Assembly (NCBI GenBank): GCA_947652115.1 | Contig: OX393568.1 | Location: 17,411,971-17,475,970, forward strand | Source of the DNA: Blastomussa wellsi | Taxonomy: Eukaryota > Cnidaria > Anthozoa > Scleractinia > Plerogyridae | Direction of reading: 5' to 3' | DNA: 64,000 nucleotides | Shown here: one piece after another, positions 1 through 9,683 of the stretch | Layout of the letters: every line of letters starts with the position of its first letter | How positions within the stretch are numbered: the first letter of the stretch is position 1 | Notes under the pieces: generated by a model | The model's input: only the letters and a program-made list of their open reading frames with translations | Told to the model about the DNA's origin: nothing | Databases searched by the model: none | Translations under genes and position numbers: made by a program

Positions 1-19
1 AAACATTGTTCTCGATAAA

Positions 20-95
20 AATCATTATATTGCCATAATTATCAATATGCCAGGCCAAATGACATCCAGATAACTATCAAATTTAACAATACTCA
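20..95. repeat. Interspersed repeat fragment, second copy at 5412-5475
   Basis: This stretch and 5412-5475 share an alignable core (ATTATCAAT, CATCCAGATA, AACAAATTTAA). The copies differ at many positions and neither encodes anything. It is probably part of a non-coding repeat family. I see no gene in bases 1-640. Confidence 0.45.
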
Positions 96-756
96 CAAAC
101 CGATCACTACGCTACGACATTTTACTAACCAACGTTTAAGACAAGGGCGACCCTAACCAAATCTAATATATAGATTAAGCCAAGCCTAAAAGCGCAGCTA
201 ATAATTTGTGAAATCGCGTTCATTAAAAGTGCTAGCGTGCTCAACTACTCAAGAAAGATTCCACAGCCGAAATAAATAAGAATAATTAAAAACGTCAACT
301 CCAATTGCAGAATTTCCGCTTAGAATAATTATGAAAAAATACAAAATCCTGCCAGAAGCCAAGAAAAAAATAGGACCTGAGCCCGCGATAAATGAAAAGA
401 CCAGTACCTGATCAGCGGTCAGCTTCAAAACACATGTGACCTCAATGAGCTCTAAATCTGAGCCCACGATCTGGTCATGTGATACTGGTCAGTGGATACC
501 TTCTTTCAACAGCTGTCAATTGCTAATAAGAGTTGGCATTTTCTTACCTCGTCGGGTTAAATGTGACTTCCCCTCCCCTGTTCCTAGGCCTCGATTTGTC
601 GTCGCGGAACGAGTACTGACGTCATACTATATCGTGAAGGCCTGGGGAAAATCCGTACTGGAACTTGGCAAAGACGGACGCTCGTAGATTCACATGAAAA
701 CCAAATTTTCTGAGCTGCTCCGCTGGCAAGCTTCGCGCATCGAAGCTCGATATCAA

Positions 757-925
757 CAGGCAATGCAATTGCAAGGAGCAGTTTACAAGATCAAGTGCTT
801 CGACTGCCAAGCCTCTTACATTGAAGAGACTGGAAGGAACCTCAAAACAAGACTGACTGATCTGAACACAAATAACGAGAAACGGTGACGTCAGCAATCA
901 CATCGCTGAACACCGTCTACTTACG
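757..925 (+). pseudogene. Penelope-type GIY-YIG endonuclease fragment
   Basis: The translation contains VYKIKCFDCQASYIEETGR followed by NLKTRLTD. This is the start of a GIY-YIG nuclease fold as found at the C-terminus of Penelope-like retroelements: VYKIKC, then SYIGETGRNL-type with the usual Gly replaced by Glu here, then the region leading to the catalytic Arg. A frameshift near 880 moves the continuation (GDVSNHIAEHR-like) to another frame, and homology then stops. It is a fragment of a retroelement nuclease and is not functional. The identification rests on motif recall. Confidence 0.6.
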
Positions 926-989
926 AGTCACTCTGTGCGGAGATATTACAAAAAATTACGGAGCCAATATTGTAGTGGAAAAGTCCAGG

Positions 990-1800
990 GATGGAAGGGA
1001 GTATCGAGTTGCTGGCCGAAATTGCAAAGAGTCAGACCGGGCAACCCCGTCTACATTTCCTTCAAAAAGGGCTATAAATCGAAATTTGCATATTTTATGC
1101 GAGCAATCGACTCGTTTGAGGTTTATGTGGAACCGATTGTTGAGGCGATCAACGATAATTTCCTCCCAGTTCTCTTTGGCCAGACGGAACCGCTCCCTGG
1201 TGAGCTACGAGAACTATTCACCCTACCTCCAGCTCAAGGGGGCCTGGGTATACCACACCTGAAAGCTGAAGCCACATAGCAATACCCTACCTCTGCGTAT
1301 TGCTATGCAACTGGAGAATTTGCCGAGCCATATGTTTACGGTCAATCATGACCTGTCATGTAAGAAGGGGGCTTTTGTTGTACAAAGACACGATGGCATG
1401 CGAAACCTTCTTACGTCTCTGCTCAACAAAGTCTGCAATAATGTCAAGGTAGCTGTAGCCCCATCTCTTACCGATCGGCAATGAGGTATTCGACCTAAGA
1501 TCCACGGTCACTAGCCCTGAGGTTAGGCTTGACATAAAGGCAGGAAGTTTCTGGTCACGTGGAGTTACAACATTCATCGATGTACGTGTTACCCATGTGA
1601 ACTCAACGTGTAACCAGAATAAATCTACAGAATCGTCATTCGAGGAGCAGGAGAAAGAGAAGAAAAGGAAGTACCAACAAAAAGTTATTGATGTGGTAAT
1701 GTGATCGTTTACCCCCCCCCCCCCCCCCCCGGTTTTTGGGGCGAACGGAGGAATGGGGAAGGAATGCAAACTTTTCCTGAGGAAGTACTCGCTCACCAAT
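990..1800 (+). pseudogene. Degenerate retroelement ORF, C-terminal part
   Basis: Several frames together read like the distal part of a reverse-transcriptase polyprotein common in cnidarian genomes: LAEIAKSQ, KGYKSKFAYFMRAIDSFE, PVLFGQTEPLPGELRELF, PAQGGLGIPHL, then after stops KKGAFVVQRHDGMRNLLTS, GVTTFIDVRVTHVNS, EEQEKEKKRKYQQKVIDV and GMGKECKLFLRKYS. There are at least three frameshifts and several stops. A run of about 20 C at 1711-1730 lies where the reading frame would pass from VIDV to the GMGKEC block. The late DIKA...FIDVRV segment could be a nuclease-like domain, but I cannot assign it. Dead copy. Confidence 0.6.
1711..1730. repeat. Poly-C homopolymer
   Basis: About 20 consecutive C between GTTTA and GGTTTTTGG. 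It lies inside the degenerate retroelement ORF and may be partly an assembly or sequencing artefact in length. Confidence 0.85.
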
Positions 1801-1959
1801 CACTTTTACATAAAACGATATGTTTTGTTACTCCTTTTTAAATCATTCATTCTAGGACCAATTTTGAAATTTTTCATTATTTTAATGAACATGCTTGTAG
1901 ATTATATTTTGCTATTCATTTCAATGACTGCATCACCAAAACCGTTAATTGTAAATGAG

Positions 1960-2260
1960 TTTTTCGCCACCGTTAATAATCACATTAATTGCACGAAGAA
2001 GGATTCAACACTTTTTGTTGATCTTCATTTGATTTTCAATAGTTATTGTTATTACAATTACAATCCGTGAGGTATTTTTGAGCCTTCGACGCCACTTTCT
2101 CCAACTCGCAACCAAGCCTTGGAACAAGGCAAATTAATGGCGGCCGTAAATTTTCGGAAATAAAATTTTAAAAATTATGACTTCTCATGTCCAGAATGGA
2201 ATGAAATTTGGCAAGATGATTAAGAAAGTCCCATAGTACACGAAAACTAAAAATGACCAC
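1960..2260 (+). repeat. Interspersed repeat, half of the foldback at 26065-26545
   Basis: The segment containing GCAACCAAGCCTTGGAACAA, AATGGCGGCCGTAAATTTTC and CTTCTCATGTCCAGAATGGA recurs nearly unchanged at about 26280-26540, and inverted at about 26065-26240. Here only one arm is present. Non-coding. Confidence 0.8.
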
Positions 2261-2374
2261 CAATTTCGTCTCAGGGGCACTTTCAGTTCGGACTTCAGTA
2301 TATACCGGGGGAGGGTGTGTGTGTATGTGGGGATTACTGCCTTAAATTTTGGATGTGTGCCTCGAAGGTTCTTT

Positions 2375-2626
2375 AAATTTGCGTACGAGCCTAGTGGCCC
2401 ATCAGGCCGGCGCTTATCCCGGTTTCTGTAGTATGAAGCGACAGAGAGTATTTCAACTCCCCCCTGGTTGTGATGCTAGTCAATCGCAGGGTTACCCCCC
2501 AGCAGTTAATTTGCGGTACCAATTTAAGTGTCTTGCCCAATAGAGTGCCCAGTCCCACGGATCGAACCCGGACAGTCCGATCCGGAGTCCAGCACACTAA
2601 CCATTAGGCCTCCGCGCCTCCCTAAG
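2375..2626 (-). mobile_element. tRNA-derived SINE
   Basis: On the minus strand the head reads like a tRNA: an A-box-like TAATGGTTAGTGTGCTGGA and, about 25 bases on, a B-box GGGTTCGATCC. It is followed by the body with CTTAAATTGGTACCGC and the GGGTAACCCTGCGATTGACT segment. The same body occurs at 26590-26945 (+) and, shorter, at 14770-14945 (-). It is a Pol III-type SINE copy and not a tRNA gene, because no anticodon arm or full cloverleaf can be drawn. Confidence 0.75.
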
Positions 2627-2639
2627 GCTCTTAAAACCT

Positions 2640-4068
2640 GACCCTATTCAAGAAGAAAGAAAACGGAATGTGATACTCTATTTAAGACCCTAAGCCGAAA
2701 AATGACACGCTATTCAAGGAAAAAATTAGAAAAATATGAAAGGACCAACCTTGCTTTGTTCCTGTAACAGACCGTTTCTTTTTCGCTTAGCTTTACGCAC
2801 CAATGCCAAAAGGGGCAAAAATGATACCATATTTAAGGACCGAGAACTCAAAAAACATACCCTATCCCGCGGCTCATACGTATATAGGCCATATATGGGA
2901 GTAGCTTCCCTCCCCCCCTGTTCAGTAACTTGGCTGTCGCCTTGAAGATGTGTCGTGCAATTTCAACTTTGAGGAGTTTTCTTGCGAATGGTGCGAAAGA
3001 CAAAAATAAAATCTTGAAAATATTAGTATTCCATTCATATTGCCATCACGCAAAACATTAATTTTAGATCATTTAAATTGTTGAGGAACACGGTAACGGA
3101 TCAAATAGATCTGTCAAACCGTTATCACCGCCGTTCGCCTAAAAGAAAATTATCCCTGAGCTTAGAGTAGTTTTGTTAGAAACAATTCCATTGAACCTAG
3201 CTACACTCTGGCCAGCTTTTAGCATTTTCGATTTTCTTTATTAAATTTCACACCCCAGGCGATTTTTCTGAGGGCCTTTAATAAGGCTTTAAGGTAAAGA
3301 AGAGTTTTCCGACTGAAAGGAAGTTATTATCACCAATAGTTCTTTCAATAGTCGAGATGTCCGCTTAGTAAATGTTTTATTAAATGTTTTATCAAGTAGT
3401 TTTTGAAACTTGTTTACATAATTAAGTTTTATCTATTTTTCATATAAAGTACCTTTTTGAACCTTTTCGACCTTGACGATTCAGAGATAAAGTTCTTTAC
3501 GATGCATAAAATACTTTTTTATTTTATGATCTAACAGTCAAATTCAGCCATCGGCCATTTTGGTAGCGTACTGAGAATTAGGCGTCACCGGTTGCTTGTC
3601 GGAATTACACACTGTGCGATGCCATTGTTTTGTTGTTGCTTTTATCGAAATTTGCAACGAGGATGTGACGCGTGTCGCGTGTGCTTTCGGTAGTGTCACA
3701 AGTTTTCGGGCGGTGGTCCTGTGTGTCGAGTTTTGGCACGTTGGGATGGACTGGTCTTTTCGACGTTAAAATGAATAACGGGAATTTACAGCGCTTTTAA
3801 CCATTAAAAGAATAGGAATGTTTTATGCCGGAAGGTTTTCAATTTAATGGATCGGCATTTTGAGCTAAAGGCAGAATAATGGTTTACTAGTTCTTAAGGC
3901 CCTTTCCGCCAAAACCGGTTATTAACACTGAATGATGTTATACTATAAACATGGTCGCTTTTTAATGAACCGGTGTTTTGAAATCATTAAGGCAGAATAA
4001 TTAAGGCTCTTCCGCCAAAAACCATTTAAAAACAAAGTTTTACCCGCGATTAAGTTGAAAAAGTTCTT
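2640..4068. other. Gene-free stretch upstream of P1, with a degenerate local duplication
   Basis: I see no coding signal here. At 3840-3930 and 3957-4030 two degenerate copies of one segment follow each other; both contain AAGGCAGAATAAT and CCGCCAAAA. The rest is AT-rich and unremarkable. Confidence 0.5.
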
Positions 4069-4103
4069 AATGGAGTTTTTGTTCCTGAAAAGACATATAA
4101 GGA
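4069..4103 (+). promoter_or_regulatory. Putative P1 core promoter with TATA box
   Basis: TTTTTGTTCCTGAAAAGACA is followed by TATAA at 4096-4100, about 75 bases before the P1 start codon. Nearly the same string (TTTTGTTCCAGAAAAGATA followed by a TATA-rich stretch) lies in front of the P1-like pseudogene at 34691-34730 on the other strand. Conservation between two copies whose coding parts have diverged supports a regulatory role. Confidence 0.55.
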
Positions 4104-4170
4104 GAAAGATCTTTACACCAGCTAGATCAAAGTACTAAGTGTCTTCCGGCAGCTGTGGAGGAGTTAAAGA

Positions 4171-4935
4171 ATGAAGGTCAAAGCTGTTGTTGTTCTTGCC
4201 GCTGTTGTGTTGATCGCAAATTTGTTTACCGAGAGTGATGGCGCAACTAGTCCCTGCCCCGAGTGTAACTTTGGAGAAAGAGAGCTAAGCGATAAAAGAG
4301 AGGTTGGCTTTTTTTACCAGCTAATTTCACTCATAGAGAGTTTAGAGGAAGGTTGGATCGGCTCATTGTACTTGAATCTATTAGGTTTTAACAGCAATCA
4401 TCTTTCTTCACGCATCTTTTGATAGCGAGAGTTCTTTGGAAATTTAGTATCTGTTCGAGAATATTCTCACGAATAAACCTTGCGGTTCAAAAAAGAAAAC
4501 TGAAAGATGTGTTTTACAAGCTTTTAGTGCTACATCAGAAACATTTGCTCAAATCGGTGAGTGTGTTTATTCTCGTCGCTGGTCTCGTAGTATGTGATCA
4601 CGATGTGATGTGATGATATTGATAAACCTTGAGAGCAGTCTTTAAAGTTATAAGGATGAAATTGTCTGCTTCGTTTGCTTCTCTAGGAAAACAAAGAAAA
4701 AACTAAGCTGACTATAAACAAAACCGAAATGGTGTTTTTATGAAATTCCGGTAGTTTTCAATTCCTCTATAATACATCAGCACGCCTTTTAACTGATTCA
4801 GAATTTGGAAGCGACGAAAATGTTTATTGTGTTTTCAACATTGTTTGCCTGCAGATGAAGAGAGACGAAACGTTTACGAGGAGAGGGAATTTTGGGAAGA
4901 GAGCATCTGAAGATAGAAAAGAAGAAAAGAAATAA
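4171..4935 (+). CDS. P1: two-exon secreted peptide precursor (NFG-KR type)
   Basis: Exon 1 is 4171-4302 and exon 2 is 4855-4935. The intron is phase 0, with donor GAG|GTTGGC and acceptor TTTGCCTGCAG. The spliced product is 70 residues. Residues 1-24 form a signal peptide (hydrophobic core VVVLAAVVLIANLF, then ESDG). The secreted part has a CPEC motif, acidic and basic blocks, and dibasic sites at DKR, MKR, TRR and GNFGKR. The Gly before KR in exon 2 is a typical amidation signal, so a short peptide ending -NF-amide is possible. A TATA element lies at 4096-4100. I do not recognise the family. A neuropeptide-like precursor or a host-defence peptide would both fit. The splice model is inferred from consensus sites and frame continuity. 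Confidence 0.75.
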
Positions 4936-5288
4936 GTACTAAACCTCGGCGGAGTGATCATTCATGATGATAAAAAGCTGGTATGAAGATGATTAAAAAA
5001 ATGTTACTTTGAGAATTCTGTAAAGGGCTGATAAGCCAAAAGAAATTAAACATATGATTGAAACTACCTCAAGAGAAATTTTCTATCCGCGTCGGGCGAA
5101 CCACTTTGCGGCCGACAGCGAATGCAAAGTCTCTTAGACTTTTTAACCACAAAACAAATGTAACTACAATTTTTAAACCTCATTTTCAGTTTAAGCGTAA
5201 TTTTAAACATTTTATACGAGTACCGCAAACTGCATAAGAGATAACAAATTGTATGACACGGGTTAGATGTGGAAGTGATATAACAACT
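4936..5288. other. P1 3' flank, no gene seen
   Basis: This AT-rich stretch probably includes the P1 3' UTR. No clear AATAAA was found; the nearest variant is AAATTAAAC near 5042. No other coding signal. Confidence 0.4.
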
Positions 5289-5402
5289 TTTTGAGGGTAT
5301 ATTGTTTATTTGCGCCCGCGTAGTGTCATTTGCGGCCTTGCGCTTCGCGCTCTGGCCGCAAATGACACTACGCGGGCGCAAATAAACAATATACCCTCAA
5401 AA
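5289..5402. repeat. Near-perfect 114-bp hairpin
   Basis: Arms of 49 nt (5289-5337 and 5354-5402) are exact reverse complements, beginning TTTTGAGGGTATATTG and ending CATTTGCGGCC. The 16-nt loop holds a small stem, GCGCTTCGCGC. It is a foldback MITE-like insertion, or the fused ends of a larger element. The perfect arms suggest recent formation or gene conversion. Confidence 0.9.
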
Positions 5403-6039
5403 CGTCATTTTATCATCATTATTATCAATGTACAAGGACAAATAGCATCCAGATATAACTAACAAATTTAATAAGAATTTCTTCGCATTAGAAATTTTAG
5501 AGAAGTTGGATTACGTTTATTGTCGACATATTTTGGGCAAAATGCCAAAACATTATTCATTCCAGGCGATGTTCCATATACGGTCCTGCTCGACCGCCAA
5601 AAGAAAAGTAAGAGAAAATCAATCACACAGCAAAAAACGGGAACATTCCCAAGTAAATAAATTCTGAATTAAAAGGATAGAAAAGAAAAGAAAAAACGGA
5701 TCGTTATTTTTTTGTAAGATTCTAGTGTCGACGTGATACCCACAATCGCTTCCTGTTTTTTTCCTTTTTTTAATTCAAACACAGACACCAATAACAGGAG
5801 AGAAACTTACACAAGCGATACTTACACTGCCTTACAGCACAATCCTCCGTACACTACATTACGATATTAACACTACTTACCATACAAAGATTATGCTACA
5901 AATTTGCACCTTTCGAATGAAACTACATAACTGTTCGACTTTAAATTACACATATACCATATAGTAAAATAGCCCAAGTGTGATAGAAATTCGTTAGAGC
6001 TTTCTTTGCCGTCGCGATCCCTTTAAGAATTTCAAGTTT
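5403..6039. other. Gene-free interval
   Basis: Apart from the repeat copy at 5412-5475 I see no gene, RNA or clear repeat structure here. Confidence 0.4.
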
Positions 6040-7440
6040 TCCGTAAAGCTAGAGAAACAGTAGAAAGCATTGGAAATCTAAGATGTCTCCGGGAAGGCTT
6101 GTGCAGAAAATACAATATTTGGCTATAAGTAGACAATAATTTAGAGCTTGGCAATGCTTTGTTCTATCATGCCAGCCGTAAAGTATATGGGTTGTGACTA
6201 ACATTATTATTTCATTCGTTTTTTGGAGCCAACAATCTTCAAACAGAGTCCAGAAATCGACTAAAAGAGTGCAGTTTATTAGCAGGTGATGCAGAGTTTG
6301 TTGTTCGATGTTGCATAAGTTGCATATGGGGTTTTCTGAGAGGCCGTCTCGATAAAGTGTGACGCGGGTTGGAAGCACATTGTGAATCACTTTATACTGA
6401 AACATTGTTATTTTTACTTCATTTGTGACTGCAAATGGCATACGATAGACTTTCTGGATGGTGTTTTCAGTAAAACCGTGACGAAGTATTTTGGTCTCAG
6501 CAGTGGGAGGAACAAAAGATGGTTTTTAAAAGAGAATAGTAAATAGAACCGGTTTTTAGGGGGGTGACAGAGGTAATCTGTTCGACATTCGGAATTGGGT
6601 TTTTAAAAGCAGCTTTCCAATCTTTTGGAAATGCATTAACCAGATCATGATATTTAGTAAAAGGAACTTTCAGATTGCATTTTAATGCAAACTCATGCCA
6701 TTTTAAAAAGTCGCTGTTTTGGTTTAATTTGTCGCTTATCTTGGTAATGCCAGCGTCATACCAATTGTGGTAAAAGAATTTTCCTGTTGTTCCACAGTAG
6801 CTGATTTTTAGGATGCGTTTCGCAGTCGAGTCCTGTTGAGGTTTTGAATTCGTACCAATAATCTAACTTCTTTTTATAGAAGGTGGGAAGCTTCTCTTCG
6901 TGGTCGAGTATATTTGTTGGAAAGTTGCATTTTGTTAAGAAGGCAAGGCTTCCATGTCTTTGTAAGAGCTGGTTGGGGATTATTTTCCAGGAGGCTTGTG
7001 AATCGTCTTGAATTCTTTTGACTCAAGCTATTTTGAGTGCTTTTTCCATGATTTTAAAATCGCACATTTTCAGACCGCCATCTTTTTTTTCCAATTAAGG
7101 TATTTCTTTTGATTTTAGGGGCCTTCCCGCCCATATAAAGTCGAAAATTAGTTTATATATTTCTTGGACGTACTGATCTGGGACAGGTAGTACGGAGGCT
7201 GAATAAATCAATTTAGATACCCCAAGTGTTTTGACTATGTTGACCTTTCCATAAAGAGTTAAGTTTCTCCGTTTCCAAGTTTCGAAGCTTCCTGTTTTTA
7301 AAGATGTCTGTATCCCGTATACTTTGTCAAGCTTCGAAATTGTTGCAGAATTTTTGTTTTGCTTTAGAAATGAATATTTTATTTCTTTCCTTAAACAACT
7401 TGGGTAGGGTTTTGGTTTATATTTTTTTTGGCTTTATGTT
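6040..7440 (-). pseudogene. L1/Tx1-like LINE ORF2, 3' remnant
   Basis: Read on the minus strand, the stretch gives the distal part of an L1-type reverse transcriptase: GKVNIVKTLGVSKLIYSASV, FDFIWAGRPLKSK and KDGGLKMCDFKIM, with stops. At 6441-6049 the zinc-binding zf-RVT tail follows: TMFQYKVIHNVLPTRVTLY, then CNLC and HHLLINCTLLVDFW. Frameshifts and stops break it repeatedly. No RT catalytic YxDD is visible in the retained part. It is a 5'-truncated, inactive insertion in the P1-P2 interval. Confidence 0.8.
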
Positions 7441-7778
7441 GAATATATTTTCCAAAATTTAATTTAATCATTCATTTCCTCTGTATCAACAAATTCTCCA
7501 CAATCTAACCCTTCAATAACGGTACAATTTCGTACGGAAATGATGTGTCACTTACCTCTTGAGTTAATTCTGTGGAGACAGGTTTTAATCAAAAAGACTC
7601 CGGGAATATTAACTACAGCAATGAAACCGGATGTCTCTGGCGGAAGCATCAACAGAAATTAAGAAACGTATTAACTTACGACATTTTTAAGTTTTCCATT
7701 GCAATATATTGAATAGCATGCTAATTCAACTCGTTTTTAGCAAAAAGGTAGAAAAGAAAACATTTTCTCTCCAGAAAG

Positions 7779-8529
7779 ATGCTCATAAAGAAGGCTGTAA
7801 TATTTCTAGTTCTGTTCGTTCTATTATCACTTGTTGATGAAAACGAAAGTTACATCGGCGTGGTCGACCTTTCTACCTACAAGACGGTGACCAACTTTGC
7901 AGACGAGTGTGTGAAATGGAAAGACTTGCGAGGTCCTCTTAACTTCGGGCGCTGGAGAAAATTCAAAAAGTTAAAAAAAAGGGTAAATCAATGTTTCTCA
8001 ATTTTTAAAGCCTGAGTTTAATAGAAAAATTAACGAGGGAAATATGTTTTAGGGTGGGCATCTGTTTCCGACTTTCGGAATATGTATATATTTATAAGGC
8101 AAAATGACTACCTGTTTCCACCAAAATAGCTCGGAAGCGAAATTTTAAATTTATTTTTGAAATTTGCCAAATAATTTAATTTATAAAAATATTCAGCATA
8201 ACGGAACCTTTGGGCATGTTAGAAAAAAAGCTATTTGTTGAAACAGTGCTTCCTATCACTCAAAGTTCAGCGGCTTGCATACAGGAGTCTCGTTGGATTA
8301 ACTTTTTTGGAAAAATTTCATTAGGTGTTAAATGTCTTGTTTCTCAATTGAGATTATCGGGATATTTCCATGCCGTTTGCTTGTTTTTAGTGTTGTGGCA
8401 CCATAGCTTGGAATATATTCTTCAGTATACATTATTATTGAATTCTTAAACCCTTCTTCCTTGTTATGTTAGGTCAAATTCGAGGATGAAGTTTGCATTC
8501 AAGTTAAACAGAAGTATTGCTCAAAATGA
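7779..8529 (+). CDS. P2: two-exon secreted cationic peptide precursor with C-x7-C tail
   Basis: Exon 1 is 7779-7982 (68 codons) and exon 2 is 8473-8529. The intron is phase 0 (AGG|GTAAAT; TTGTTATGTTAG). The product is 86 residues. The signal peptide covers about residues 1-24 (IFLVLFVLLSLVDENES), and the secreted part begins near SYIGVV. The middle contains one Cys (DECVKW), then GPLNFGRWRKFKKLKKR, a strongly cationic block whose NFG-R could give an -NF-amide. After the KKR the second exon supplies VKFEDEVCIQVKQKYCSK, with C76 and C84 seven residues apart. AATAAA lies near 8663. Family not recognised; the acidic-then-cationic layout resembles antimicrobial precursors, and the dibasic/Gly sites resemble neuropeptide precursors. 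Confidence 0.78.
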
Positions 8530-9136
8530 CCACAGCAGGAAAAATTGGAAATAATTGGAAGCAATGAAGATGGTACTCTCTGATTCTAGTCAAAAGTATT
8601 GTATGGCAGCTTGTCACTGGACTTAAATGTTGATGTAACCACCGTTGCAAAATTGACCTAACTTAATAAATGTCCTCAAAATGTAAATGATTGTAGACAT
8701 TAAATGTGTGAGTGAAACAAACAAACAAACAAAAAATAACTTATCTTTGAATTTCTGTTCAAGCCCTTTTCTTCGAGGTACCTCCCTCTAATAATCCCCA
8801 CATTTGGACTTTTTAACACATAAAACCATTAAAAAATAAAGATTGCTGCACTTGTTTCAATCACTGCCTTCATCACCACCACCAATGCCAACACAGCAAC
8901 AATAACCTTATATACATACCTTGCTGAGTATGATATTTTGCGACTCATACTAAAAGTTCTTATACGAGAGATAAAAACGCAAACGTTACAATAGAATCAT
9001 TTCTATCATTAGAGTGACTTACTATACCACAAACAATGCATTAACAATGCTTTTTATTTGGGATCGTTAATCTAGTTAACAAACTCCAGTCATGATTCTT
9101 TCTTGGAAGAATATCATCCATGGAGCAGTCTGGAAT
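8530..9136. other. P2-P3 intergenic (convergent 3' ends)
   Basis: P2 (+) and P3 (-) converge here. Poly(A) signals are seen for both: AATAAA near 8663 on the plus strand, and AAATAAAAAGC near 9050-9062 on the minus strand. A CAAA repeat lies near 8719-8735. No gene is seen between them. Confidence 0.5.
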
Positions 9137-9683
9137 TCAGTTGTATAAAGCATCGAACGCCTGCTTGAAAAAAAAAAAAAAGAAAATGGTTTACAGTTCG
9201 CGGCTTGGTCTCGCTTACTAGTAGGTTTCTCAGTATTAAAAGAGAATCGTAGGGTGAGGAATGGACATGATGAAAATTCTAAGGGAAATGAAAAAAAGGA
9301 ACTGGTTTAAAAGCCGTGAGTAAAAATATCATTGCATCGGGAACAAAGCCCTAATTAACTTCAAATTGACTAGTAAGGTGGAGAGGTGCTGTTACAAATC
9401 CTCTACTTTTCCACAAGTGTACGCTTAATTAAAGGCCGTAAGAATATATGTTTATCAGCAAAGGGCGTTTTACCTTTTTCTTGGTAAGTTTGAGTCCTCT
9501 CTGCTTCTTTGGAAACGTTTCAAAGTAGCGGCGCAATGGTACTTTTCTTTCAATTTTCCGCAGGCTGTTATCTGTTTCGTCATCAGGGACAGTACTAACA
9601 TAAGATTCAGCGTTGTCCATGACTACTGCCAAAAGGATTGTTAAAGAAACGACGAAAATCAGGCACCAGTTCTTGCTATGCAT
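9137..9683 (-). CDS. P3: two-exon secreted cationic peptide precursor, cysteine-free
   Basis: Exon 1 is 9683-9474 (70 codons). The donor AAG|GTAAAA is phase 0. The acceptor is a long T tract ending TTTTCAAGCAG, and exon 2 is 9160-9137, only seven codons (AFDALYN) plus stop. The product is 77 residues. The signal peptide is about residues 1-27 (WCLIFVVSLTILLAVVMDNAES), and the secreted part starts YVSTV, as in P2 (YIGVV) and P4 (YVTTI). The proregion is acidic (PDDETD), and the C-terminal half is strongly cationic (KVPLRRYFETFPKKQRGLKL, then TKKK). No cysteine is present after the signal peptide. I start at ATG 9683; the upstream in-frame codons begin with TTG. An arminin-like organisation (acidic pro-part, cationic end) is a structural analogy only. 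Confidence 0.7.

Noticed and set aside
2530..2626. A tRNA gene on the minus strand
   Set aside because: A- and B-box-like stretches are present, but no full cloverleaf or anticodon arm, and the same body recurs as a SINE at two other places.
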